A stretch of DNA of 64,000 bases from Streptomyces flavotricini (GTDB taxonomy: Bacteria; Actinomycetota; Actinomycetes; Streptomycetales; Streptomycetaceae). The DNA lies in NCBI RefSeq assembly GCF_020639365.1, contig NZ_JAINUL010000001.1:4305309-4369308 (forward strand). Direction: 5' to 3'. A model generated the notes under the pieces. The model had not been told where the DNA came from. It saw nothing but the letters and a program-made list of their open reading frames with translations, and searched no databases. The translations under genes were made by a program, and so were the position numbers. Shown here piece by piece: positions 23,092 to 31,150 of this stretch. Numbering within the stretch: the stretch's first letter is position 1; each line of letters begins with the position of its first letter.

Positions 23092-24417
23092 ATGAGAAGA
23101 GTCCTGATCGCCAACCGCGGTGCGATCGCGGCCCGGGCCGTCGACACCTTCCGCACGCTGGGCTGGTCGCCGATCGCCGTCGTCGCCTCATCGGACCCCC
23201 AGCGCCTCCACGCGCTCGCCGCGGACGGGTGCGAGTACCTCGAAGGCGACGGGCTCGCGGAGACGTACGACCACGTGGGCCGGATCGTCGAGGCGGCGCG
23301 GCGCTGCGGCGCCGCCGCCGTCTACCCGGGCTACGGGGCGCTGGCCGAGGACCCGGAGCTGCCCGGGCGGCTGGCCGCGGCGGGCATCGCCTTCGTCGGG
23401 CCGACGGCGGAGGTGCTCGCGGCGGCCCGCGACAAGGACCACGCGGTCGCCACCGCCGACCGGCTGGGCCTGCCCGTGCTGCCGCACGCGACCGGGCACG
23501 AGCGGATCGCCAAGCTGGTGGCGGACATCGGCCTGCCGGTCATCCTCAAGCCGGTCACCGGGTGCGGCGGCCTGGGCGTACGCATCGTGCGGACGGAGTC
23601 GGAGGCGGAGCGGGCGCTCGCGCTGATCGGCGCGGACGAGGACGACGGGGGCGATGGGGGCGACGGCTGGTACGCCGAGCGGTACGTGGAGCACGGGGCG
23701 GTGGTCGGGGTCACGGTCGCCGTCGACGCGGCCGCGACCGTGCACCCGCTCGGCGAGCGGGAGAGCCTGCTGGTCGACGGCAGCATGAAGCTGCTGGAGG
23801 CCTCGCCCGTCCGGAGCGTGGCCCCGGAGCTGGTCGAGCGGATGCGCGCGGACACGGCCCGGCTCGTCACCGGGATGGGGTTACGCGGCGTGGCGACGGT
23901 CGAGTTCATCGTCGGCTCGGGATCCGGCGCGGGCGCCGGAGGCCGGCGCCACTGGTTCCTGGAGGTCAACGGGCGGCTGCCGCTGGCCTACCGGATGTGC
24001 GAGGCGCAGACCGGCCTGGACGTGGTGGCCCTCCAGATGGAGCTGGCCCGGGGCACGCTGCCCGCCCCCGGCCGCATCCGCGTCGACCGGGACGCGCACT
24101 GCATGGAGGCCCGCCTGTTCATCGAGCCGGCGGCGGGCGGGGCACCCGGCCGGATCACCGCCCTGGAGCTGGCGCCCGAGCCGGGGGTGACGTACAACTG
24201 CGCGCTGGACGTACGCAGTCCGGTCGTCCTCGACAACATCGTCACGCAGGTCCTGGCCCTGGGCGGGAGCCGCGCGGCGGCGGCCGGGGCGGTGCTGCGG
24301 GCCGTCGAGGGCAGCGGGGTGTCGGGGGTCGGAACGTGCGCGGAAGAGATAGCCGTGTGGTTGCGGGGTTCGGGGCTGGTCCCGGAACGCCTCGGCAGCC
24401 AGGCCTTGGGAGTCTGA
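23092..24417 (+). CDS. fzmF: ATP-grasp ligase related to biotin carboxylase, with TTA codon
   Basis: 441 residues. The N-terminus MRRVLIANRGAIAARAVDTF and VYPGYGALAEDPELPGRLAAAG are typical of biotin carboxylase and carbamoyl-phosphate synthetase ATP-grasp enzymes. The glycine loop is KPVTGCGGLGVRIV and the metal-binding strand FLEVNGRLPLAYR. The biotin-carboxylase element that normally reads NTRxQVEHPVTE is replaced by NGRLPLAYRMCE, so it is probably a ligase for another acid rather than a carboxylase. An acidic Asp/Gly loop (residues about 181-189) interrupts the ATP-grasp domain. Codon 264 (23881-23883) is TTA, so translation should need the bldA tRNA. A likely job is activating an acid or phosphonate for P-N or amide bond formation; this is inference. 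The letter is from order. Confidence 0.7.
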   Translation: MRRVLIANRGAIAARAVDTFRTLGWSPIAVVASSDPQRLHALAADGCEYLEGDGLAETYDHVGRIVEAARRCGAAAVYPGYGALAEDPELPGRLAAAGIAFVGPTAEVLAAARDKDHAVATADRLGLPVLPHATGHERIAKLVADIGLPVILKPVTGCGGLGVRIVRTESEAERALALIGADEDDGGDGGDGWYAERYVEHGAVVGVTVAVDAAATVHPLGERESLLVDGSMKLLEASPVRSVAPELVERMRADTARLVTGMGLRGVATVEFIVGSGSGAGAGGRRHWFLEVNGRLPLAYRMCEAQTGLDVVALQMELARGTLPAPGRIRVDRDAHCMEARLFIEPAAGGAPGRITALELAPEPGVTYNCALDVRSPVVLDNIVTQVLALGGSRAAAAGAVLRAVEGSGVSGVGTCAEEIAVWLRGSGLVPERLGSQALGV

Positions 24418-24423
24418 TCTGAG

Positions 24424-25359
24424 ATGAACAGCAACGATCCGTTCTCGACCGTCCGCCACCCCGTCGACCGCGCGCTCGCGACGGCCGTCGCCGAGGACGG
24501 GGAAGAGGACGTACGCGCGGACTGGTACCGGGAGTTCGGGGAGACCCTCGGCGGCCACGTACGGCGCCACCTCGACGCCCGTCCCGGCTACTTCGTGCTG
24601 AGCGGCCTGGACCACCTGAGCGAGGAGCAGGCGCGCCGGTTCACGGTCGCGGTCTCCCGGCTGGCCGGGGAGCTGCTGCCGCAGGACGGCGCGGGAGCGC
24701 TGCTGCGGGACGTACGGGACCGGGGGGTGCGGCTCGGCGAGGGCGCGACCGGCCGCTACTCGGACAGTCGGCAGGGCGGCAGCCTGCACACGGACGCGGC
24801 GCACCGGCCGGGGCGGCTTCCGGACATTTTCACGCTGTTCTGCGTTCGACAGGCCTCCAGCGGCGGGGCCCTCGTCACCGTGCACGTCAGCGATCTGCTG
24901 GAGATCCTCAGGGGTCACCCCGAGGAGCTGGCGGCGCTGCGGCTGCCGGTCCACTTCGACACCCGGGACGACACGCCGGGGGTGCCGCTCACGACCGAGC
25001 GGCCCGTACTGGAGTTCACGGACGGCCGGGAGCGCATGTACTACCTGCGGGACTACATCGAGATCGGGCACCGGCACGCGCACGTTCCGGCGCTGACGCC
25101 CGAGCAGGTCAAGGCGCTGGACCTGCTGGACTCGCTGCTGGAGCGGCGCGACCTGCAGACGCACGGGCGGCTGGCACCGGGCGAGATGATCTTCATCGAC
25201 AACCGGTCGATCGTGCACGGCCGGACCGCGTTCGACGAGGACGGGCCGGTGGACGGCGGGCGGCTGATGCTCCGCACCTGGATCGGACTCCCGGCGCGGC
25301 ACGGGGCCGGGGCCGGGGCCGGGGCGGGGGCCGACACCGACGCCGGGGCGGTCCGGTGA
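24424..25359 (+). CDS. fzmG: Fe(II)/2-oxoglutarate-dependent oxygenase (TauD/clavaminate-synthase-like) FzmG
   Basis: 311 residues. The facial-triad ligands are visible as HTD in GGSLHTDAAHRPG and the distal His in NRSIVHGRTAF, followed by the 2-oxoglutarate-binding Arg in RLMLRTWIG. Family knowledge: fosfazinomycin FzmG is reported to act twice, oxidising phosphonoacetaldehyde to phosphonoacetate and later hydroxylating its methyl ester. Position between fzmF and the methyltransferase fits. The last 16 residues are an Ala/Gly/Asp repeat encoded by GGGGCC tandem DNA (about 25309-25335) and are probably disordered. It overlaps fzmH by 4 nt (GTGA). Confidence 0.85.
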   Translation: MNSNDPFSTVRHPVDRALATAVAEDGEEDVRADWYREFGETLGGHVRRHLDARPGYFVLSGLDHLSEEQARRFTVAVSRLAGELLPQDGAGALLRDVRDRGVRLGEGATGRYSDSRQGGSLHTDAAHRPGRLPDIFTLFCVRQASSGGALVTVHVSDLLEILRGHPEELAALRLPVHFDTRDDTPGVPLTTERPVLEFTDGRERMYYLRDYIEIGHRHAHVPALTPEQVKALDLLDSLLERRDLQTHGRLAPGEMIFIDNRSIVHGRTAFDEDGPVDGGRLMLRTWIGLPARHGAGAGAGAGADTDAGAVR

Positions 25360-26405
25360 CCCGGGTCGTCGCCGAGCTCGAACGGCTCGGACTGGCCGAG
25401 TTCCTGGCCGACTTCCCCGGGGACTCGGTGGACCGCCGCCAGTGGGCCGCCGGCGCCCGCGGCCTCGACGGGGAGCTGCGCGCCCTCGCCGGGTTCCTGC
25501 TGCTCGGGGAGCCCGCGGCGGCGGACCGGCTGCCGCCCGCCCTCGCCGGGGCGCTGCCGGCCCTGGTCGAGAGCGGGGTCGCGCACCGGAGCGGGGGCGA
25601 GGTCCGGCTGCTCGACGTCAGCCTGTTCCGCTCCGCCGGGGTGTGGCTTTTCGCGGAGCCGCCGAGCCCCTTCCCCGTCCGCCACTACTTCGGCCGGGAC
25701 TCCGTCGCGCTGGCCAGGCGGACCGGTTTCCGGGCGGGGGCGCGGGTGCTCGACCTGTGCTCCGGGCCGGGGTTCCAGGGGCTGGTGGCCGCCCGCGGCG
25801 GCGCCCGGGCCACGCTGGTGGAGCTGCTGCCCGAGACCGCCGAAGTGGCCCGGCTCAACGCGGAGATCAACGGGGTGGCCGACCGGATCGAGGTCCTCGT
25901 GGGCGACCTGTACGAGCCGCTCCCGGCCGGGGCGCGGCCGTACGACCACGTCATCGCGAACATCCCCTTCCTGCCCACCCTCGCGGCCCCGGGCGAGGAG
26001 GCCGCCCACGACGGCGGCGAGGACGGGTTCGGCGTCGGGCGCCGGGTCCTCGCCGGACTCCCCCGGCACCTGGCCGCGGACGGCACGGCCCATCTGACCG
26101 CGCTCCTCCTCCAGGCGGACGAGCGGCTCGTCACCGACGGCGAGCTGCGGGCCTGGGCCGCGGAGAACGGCTACGGACTGACGGTCACGCTGACCGAGCG
26201 GATGGCGGTGGACGCCGACTCGGACCTCGTCCAGACCACGGTCTCGGACCACCTGGAGACCGACCCGCAGGCCGACCCCGAGGAGCTCACCACCGCCGCC
26301 GTCGCCATGTACGCGAGCCGGGGTGCGACGGCCGCCCGGCTGGCCTATCTGCGGATCGACGCCGGGATGGCCGACTTTCGTGTCCTCGACCGCACGGGCG
26401 GGTGA
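25356..26405 (+). CDS. fzmH: SAM-dependent N-methyltransferase FzmH
   Basis: 349 residues, GTG start. About 125 N-terminal residues form a helical accessory domain. The Rossmann methyltransferase core follows with ARVLDLCSGPGFQGLVAARG (motif I), VELLPETAEVARLN, and ANIPFLPT in the position of the NPPY-type motif found in enzymes that methylate amide or amino nitrogens. That motif suits the reported function of FzmH, N-methylation of argininyl hydrazide. The C-terminal DADSDLVQTTVSDHL and VAMYASRG parts are unassigned. The gene overlaps fzmG and precedes fzmI by 52 nt. Confidence 0.8.
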   Translation: MTRVVAELERLGLAEFLADFPGDSVDRRQWAAGARGLDGELRALAGFLLLGEPAAADRLPPALAGALPALVESGVAHRSGGEVRLLDVSLFRSAGVWLFAEPPSPFPVRHYFGRDSVALARRTGFRAGARVLDLCSGPGFQGLVAARGGARATLVELLPETAEVARLNAEINGVADRIEVLVGDLYEPLPAGARPYDHVIANIPFLPTLAAPGEEAAHDGGEDGFGVGRRVLAGLPRHLAADGTAHLTALLLQADERLVTDGELRAWAAENGYGLTVTLTERMAVDADSDLVQTTVSDHLETDPQADPEELTTAAVAMYASRGATAARLAYLRIDAGMADFRVLDRTGG

Positions 26406-26457
26406 AGGTGGCTAGCGTGACCGGCGCACTCGATCACGACCGGGAAGGACGCACAGC

Positions 26458-27693
26458 GTGACGACGGCAGGGACGGCGGGGACGGACGGCGCGGGCAACG
26501 GCGGGACGCGGGGCACGGGCGACGGAGTGAACGGCTCGCAGCGCCCCGAGCTCGTCGAGCTCACCTCGATACGGGACGCGGAAGCCGACCGGTGGAACGC
26601 CCTCGCGGGTGACGCCGCCCTCTACTCGACCCACCGCTGGCTGCTCTACGGCGAGGAGCTGGCCGACGCCGGCTCCCGCCACCTGGTCGCCGCCTCCGGC
26701 GGCTCGTACACGGTCGGGCTCCCCACCCACCGCTTCACGGGGAAGGTCCCGCACTTCTACGATCCCGCCGTCCTGTTCCCCGGCGCCGCCGAGCCGGCGA
26801 CGCCCGAGCGCCCGCTGCTCCTCGGCGGCACCCGCCTCGGCTACACCAGCGAGGTGATCGTCGCCCCCGGCACCGCCGGACCGGTCGCCGCGGCGGGCGT
26901 GCGGACCGTACTGGACCGGTTCCGCGCGCTGGGCGCCGACGGCGGCGGCCTCGCGGCGCTGCTCTACCTCACCGACGAGTCGGTGGAACGGCTCCTGCCG
27001 CACCTGGGCCCCCGGGACCAGGTGGTGATGATGGACGCGACCGCCGTCCTGCCCGTCGACCCCGACGGCCTGGAGGGTTACCGCAGACGGTTCACCTCGC
27101 ACCAGTTCACCTCCATCCGCCGGGAGATGCGCCGCTACACCGACGCCGGCTGCCGCACCGAGGTCAAGCGGCTCTCCGAGTGCCACCACCTGCTCGGCCC
27201 GCTCTCCGCGCAGGTGCTCATCCGGTACGGGCACCCCGTCACCGACGCGAGCGAGTCGGAGCGCTTCGCCCAGCAGGCCGGGCTGTTCGACGACAACTGC
27301 CGGATCCTGGGCGCCTACCAGGGCGACCGGATGGTGGGCTTCACCCAGTACTTCTTCTGGGGGGACACCATGTACGCCCGCTCGCACGGCCTGGACGACT
27401 CCATCGCCCGCGAGGCCAAGCTCTACTTCAACCTCACCTACTACGAGGCGGTGAAGTACGCGGCGGACCACGGCTACCACCGCGTGGACCTGAGCTGCGA
27501 CGCCTTCCAGGCCAAGGTGTCCCGGGCCGCCCGGCTCCAGCCCCTGTGGGGCGTGGTCCTCGACGCCCCGTGGACCGGGCCGGTCCTGGAACGCGTACGC
27601 GCCGAGGAGAAGGCGCGGCGCGAGGAGTTCGCCTCCCACGACCCCGGCATCGAGTCGCGGGTGGCGCAACTGGTGGACGCGCGCGGCCGGTAG
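26458..27693 (+). CDS. fzmI: GNAT/FemX-like aminoacyl-tRNA-dependent transferase FzmI
   Basis: 411 residues from GTG 26458, preceded by GGAAGGA; a GTG at 26527 would remove a 23-residue Gly/Thr-rich N-terminus. The C-terminal half (GAYQGDRMVGFTQYFFWGDTMYARSHGLDD broken at about residues 295-325, then KLYFNLTYYEAVKYAADHGYHRVDLS) is the GNAT_6/FemAB-like fold. LYFNLTYYEAVKYA is typical of this group. In fosfazinomycin biosynthesis FzmI is reported to add the N-terminal Val from Val-tRNA. The last plus-strand gene of the cluster, it converges on the MFS gene 43 nt later. Confidence 0.8.
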   Translation: MTTAGTAGTDGAGNGGTRGTGDGVNGSQRPELVELTSIRDAEADRWNALAGDAALYSTHRWLLYGEELADAGSRHLVAASGGSYTVGLPTHRFTGKVPHFYDPAVLFPGAAEPATPERPLLLGGTRLGYTSEVIVAPGTAGPVAAAGVRTVLDRFRALGADGGGLAALLYLTDESVERLLPHLGPRDQVVMMDATAVLPVDPDGLEGYRRRFTSHQFTSIRREMRRYTDAGCRTEVKRLSECHHLLGPLSAQVLIRYGHPVTDASESERFAQQAGLFDDNCRILGAYQGDRMVGFTQYFFWGDTMYARSHGLDDSIAREAKLYFNLTYYEAVKYAADHGYHRVDLSCDAFQAKVSRAARLQPLWGVVLDAPWTGPVLERVRAEEKARREEFASHDPGIESRVAQLVDARGR

Positions 27694-27736
27694 CCCCCGC
27701 CGCGCCCCGAAGACGGGCCCAGGCCGGCCGCGACGC

Positions 27737-28966
27737 TCACCCGGCCGGTCTGGGCTCCCGCTCCCTCTCCCGTTCCCGCTGGTCACGCCCGCGCTCCGCG
27801 ATCGCCGCCACCGGCGGCACCGCCGCCCCGGCCGCGACGATGAGCGTGACGAGCACCGCCCACCCCAGCGGGCCCGCGCTCAGGCAGAGCGCGTTCAGCA
27901 CGGTCGGCGCCACGGCACCGCCGATGCCGACCCCGACGGAGAACACGCCCTGGTACTCGCCCTGCGCGTGCTCGGGGGCCAGCCCGAACGACAGCGCGTA
28001 CTCCCCCGCCGTGAACAGCATCTCCCCGAAGGTCAGCGCCGCCGTGCCGATCAGGATCAGCCCCATCGCCGCGTACATCGGCACGTGCGCGGCGGCGAAG
28101 ACGAGCCCCATCGCCAGCGCGATGACGGGACCGCTGCGCCGCATGGCCAGCGCCCCGTCCCGCGGGGTCTCGACCCCCTTGGCGACCTTGGTCTGGAGCA
28201 GGACCACCAGCGCGCAGCTCAGCGCGAAGACCAACGACACCGTCCAGCGGGGCGCCTTCGTGTACTCGGCGATCCACACCGGCATCAGCACCGTCATGAA
28301 GACGTCGAACATGACGAGGGTGCCCGCGAGCACGCTGACCGCGAGGAACGGGCGGTCGGTGAGCGCGTAGTGCCGACCGCTCCCCGGCTCCCTCGGGATA
28401 GGCGGCAGGTGCGGCAGCCGGGCCACCAGCACCGCCGCGACGAGGTACGAGACGACGTCGGCGCAGATCGCGATCACGTACGCGGTCCGGGTGTCGGCCT
28501 GCAGCGCCAGGCCGCCGAGGAGGGAACCGGAAACCATCGCGAGGTTCTGGAGGGAGTAGATCCGCGCCCGGTACGCGACCCGGTCCTCACCGCCGACGTA
28601 CGCGATCAGCGCCCCGCTGATCGCGGGGAAGGCGCCGCGCCCCAGGGCGATCAGGGTGATCACCACGAGGAACCCGGTCATGCCCTCCACCAGCAGCAGC
28701 GCGCCCGCGGCGGCCGCCTGGGCGATCAGTCCGGCGATGCCCACCTCGCGCGGCCCGAACCGGTCGGCGAGCCGGCCGACGACCGGCCCGGCGACCAGGC
28801 CCGCGAGCCCGGCCGCCGTCAGCCCCATGACCACGTTGCCCGTGGACAGACCCACGGACCTGACGAAGAACAGGACTTGGAGAGGGGCCCAGCTGCCCGC
28901 CCCGAGGTAGCGGACGAACAGTGCGGCCGCCAGGCCGCGTCTCAGGCTCCGTCCGTCGCGCAGCAT
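27737..28966 (-). CDS. fzmJ: Major facilitator superfamily transporter
   Basis: 409 residues from ATG 28966. About 12 hydrophobic helices are visible, with the loop motif GRLADRFGPREVGIAG between helices 2 and 3 (MFS motif A, GxLaDrxGrr). It is an inner-membrane exporter candidate for the phosphonate product or a self-resistance pump. The C-terminus ends in alternating Arg/Glu (REREREREP). The start overlaps the stop of the kinase gene upstream by one base, so it is the last gene of the 15-kb minus-strand operon. The letter J is from order. Confidence 0.8.
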   Translation of the reverse strand: MLRDGRSLRRGLAAALFVRYLGAGSWAPLQVLFFVRSVGLSTGNVVMGLTAAGLAGLVAGPVVGRLADRFGPREVGIAGLIAQAAAAGALLLVEGMTGFLVVITLIALGRGAFPAISGALIAYVGGEDRVAYRARIYSLQNLAMVSGSLLGGLALQADTRTAYVIAICADVVSYLVAAVLVARLPHLPPIPREPGSGRHYALTDRPFLAVSVLAGTLVMFDVFMTVLMPVWIAEYTKAPRWTVSLVFALSCALVVLLQTKVAKGVETPRDGALAMRRSGPVIALAMGLVFAAAHVPMYAAMGLILIGTAALTFGEMLFTAGEYALSFGLAPEHAQGEYQGVFSVGVGIGGAVAPTVLNALCLSAGPLGWAVLVTLIVAAGAAVPPVAAIAERGRDQREREREREPRPAG

Positions 28967-29670
28967 CAGTGGCCCGCCGGGGCGTCGACGACGGCGGGGC
29001 GGGGTTCGCCCACCGTGGGGCGCGGGTTGACCTCGACGCCCAGCTTGGGCGCCAGCAGTTTGCGCAGCTGCTGCGCCGCCGCCTCGGCGGTGTTCGCCCG
29101 TACGACGTCCCAGCCGCGGCGGGCCGCCCAGTCGAGCATGACGTCCCGGACGGCGGCCTGGTGCCTCAGGAAGCTCTCCGGCCGGCACTGCGGGTCCCGG
29201 CCGCATTCGTACGGGGTGATGTCGCCCTTCTTGCGGCGCAGTGCCTCCTCGGGGGTGACGTCGAAGAAGACGACGCTGTCCACCGGGGCCATGGCGTGCA
29301 CGATCGCGTCCACCAGCTCCTCGGGACAGCCCGCCAGCAGTTCGGTGGCCGCGTGCTTGACCCAGTAGCCGTCGAGGACGACGAGGTCCGCGTCGGCGGC
29401 GCGGGCCCGCTCGGCGGCCAGGGTGTTCAGCCAGCCGAGGAAGAGCATCCGGGCCGGGTTCGGCATCTCGGCGATGCAGACCCGCAGTTCGTCGAGGGTG
29501 GTGCCGCGCAGGAAGCGGGCCTGCGGCACCTGCGACTCCTCGAACACCTGCCACTTGCCGACGACGCGGAACGACAGGCCCTGGCCCTCGGCCCAGCTCT
29601 GCACCCGCTTGACCTGCGTGCTCTTGCCCGCGCCGTCGGGTCCGTCCATCGCAACGATCACTGTTCGCAT
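28966..29670 (-). CDS. fzmK: Thymidylate-kinase-like P-loop kinase
   Basis: 234 residues from ATG 29670; ATG 29697 or GTG 29661 are alternatives (GAAGGG lies 8-9 nt before the latter). The Walker A is MDGPDGAGKSTQ, a kinase Asp lies in VVLDGYWVKH (DR[Y/x] replaced by DGYW), and the LID region is RRKKGDITPYECGRDP. This is the thymidylate kinase fold, but the replaced DR motif and the Cys-containing LID argue against dTMP as substrate. In the cluster it may phosphorylate a phosphonate or intermediate to activate it for P-N bond formation; that is inference. Letter K is from order. Confidence 0.7.
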   Translation of the reverse strand: MRTVIVAMDGPDGAGKSTQVKRVQSWAEGQGLSFRVVGKWQVFEESQVPQARFLRGTTLDELRVCIAEMPNPARMLFLGWLNTLAAERARAADADLVVLDGYWVKHAATELLAGCPEELVDAIVHAMAPVDSVVFFDVTPEEALRRKKGDITPYECGRDPQCRPESFLRHQAAVRDVMLDWAARRGWDVVRANTAEAAAQQLRKLLAPKLGVEVNPRPTVGEPRPAVVDAPAGH

Positions 29671-29710
29671 CCCTTCGGAAGATCCGCCACGGGCCATCGC
29701 CGCGCGGAAG

Positions 29711-31150
29711 TCATGCGGTGGTGCGGGTGCTGCCGCGGTGGTACGCGAGAGCCCGCTCGATCAGCGCCTCGGCGGCGCCGGTGTACTCGGCCGGTTCGAG
29801 CAGCCGTTCCAGCTGCTCCGCGGTGAACTCCTCGGCCAGTTCGGGCGCCTGCGCGAGGAGCCGGTCCACGAGGGGGTCCGCACTCCCGGCGGACTCCACG
29901 GCCACCCGGCTGACCAGCCCTTTCGCACCCGCCTTGCCGAGTACGGGGGCCAGCGCGGCGGCCAGCCGCTCGGTGACCACCGCCCCGCCGGTGAGCCGCA
30001 GGTTGGCCGCCATCCGCTCCGGGTACGCCTCCAGCCCCTCGGCCAGCTCCGCCGCGGTGCACGCGGCCCCGCCCACCAGCCGCAGCGCCTCGCGCAGCGG
30101 CTGCCATTCGCCGTGCCAGGCCCCGGCGGGCCGCTCGTCCTCGGCGGCGGCCGCGCAGTGGGTCAGCGTGAGGACCAGCGAGGGCACCTGCAGGGCGGCG
30201 GAGCGGATCATCGCGGCGAGCACCGGGTTGCGCTTCTGCGGCATGGCGGAGGAGACCCCGCGGCCGGCCCCGGCGGGTTCGGCCACCTCGGCGAGCTCGG
30301 TGCGGGCCAGGGTCTGCACATCGGTGGCGAACTTACCGAGCGCCGCCGCGGCATGCCCGAGGACGGCGCCCGTGTCGCCGATCGGCGTGCGCAGGGTGTG
30401 CCAGGGCAGAACGGGCTCCGCGAGCCCCGCCTCGGCGGCGAAGAGGGCGATCAGCTCCCCGGCGTACGCACCCCCGTCCCCGTCCGCCTCCGCTCGGGCG
30501 GGCACCGGCCGCGCGTACTCCAGATAGCCGGCGAGCGTGCCCGCCGCCCCGCCGAGCTGCACCGGCAGCCCCCCGTCGAGCAGCGTCCCGACCCGGCGCC
30601 GTACGTCGACCACCGCGACGAGCCAGCCCGCCGCCTTGAGGCCGAACGTGGTGGGGACGGCGTGCTGGCCGAGGGTGCGGGCCACCGCCGGAGTGTTCCG
30701 GTGCGCGTCGGCCAGCCGGGCCAGGGCCGCCGCCGTCCGGTCGAGTTCGTCCCGTACGAGGCGCAGCGCGCGGGCCGTCACCAGCATCGCGCCGGTGTCG
30801 AGGACGTCCTGGCTGGTGGAGCCGCGGTGCACGTACTCCGCCGCCGCGGGGTCCGCAGCGGCGACCACCGCCGTGAACTCCTCGACCAGGGCGACGACCG
30901 GGTTGCCGGCGCCGCGCGCCCGTACGGCCAGCGCGGGCAGGTCGATCGCCCCGGCCCGGGCGCACGCCGTGATCGTCTCGGCGGCCCCGGGGGGCACCGT
31001 ACCCAGCCGGGACTGGGCCCGGGCCAGGGCGGCCTCGGCGTCGAGCATCGCCTGGGCCCAGGCGGTGTCGGTGAGGGCCGCCTCGGTGGCGGCGGCGGCC
31101 CTCACCGGTGAGAGGAGGCCGGTGTCGGGGGTCGTGCCCGGGCGGTCCAT
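29711..31150 (-). CDS. fzmL: Nitrosuccinate-lyase-like enzyme FzmL (CreD family)
   Basis: 479 residues of the aspartase/fumarase superfamily, closest in pattern to 3-carboxymuconate cycloisomerase and CreD. The three conserved regions are RTLGQHAVPTTFGLKAAG, YVHRGSTSQDVLDTG and the signature loop GVSSAMPQKRNPV. In the nitrous-acid pathway FzmL/CreD splits nitrosuccinate (or the oxidised aspartate made by FzmM) into fumarate and nitrous acid, the source of one hydrazine nitrogen. The gene directly follows fzmM with a one-base overlap (TGATG), as expected for the coupled pair. An ordinary cycloisomerase is the alternative, made unlikely by the context. Confidence 0.82.
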   Translation of the reverse strand: MDRPGTTPDTGLLSPVRAAAATEAALTDTAWAQAMLDAEAALARAQSRLGTVPPGAAETITACARAGAIDLPALAVRARGAGNPVVALVEEFTAVVAAADPAAAEYVHRGSTSQDVLDTGAMLVTARALRLVRDELDRTAAALARLADAHRNTPAVARTLGQHAVPTTFGLKAAGWLVAVVDVRRRVGTLLDGGLPVQLGGAAGTLAGYLEYARPVPARAEADGDGGAYAGELIALFAAEAGLAEPVLPWHTLRTPIGDTGAVLGHAAAALGKFATDVQTLARTELAEVAEPAGAGRGVSSAMPQKRNPVLAAMIRSAALQVPSLVLTLTHCAAAAEDERPAGAWHGEWQPLREALRLVGGAACTAAELAEGLEAYPERMAANLRLTGGAVVTERLAAALAPVLGKAGAKGLVSRVAVESAGSADPLVDRLLAQAPELAEEFTAEQLERLLEPAEYTGAAEALIERALAYHRGSTRTTA

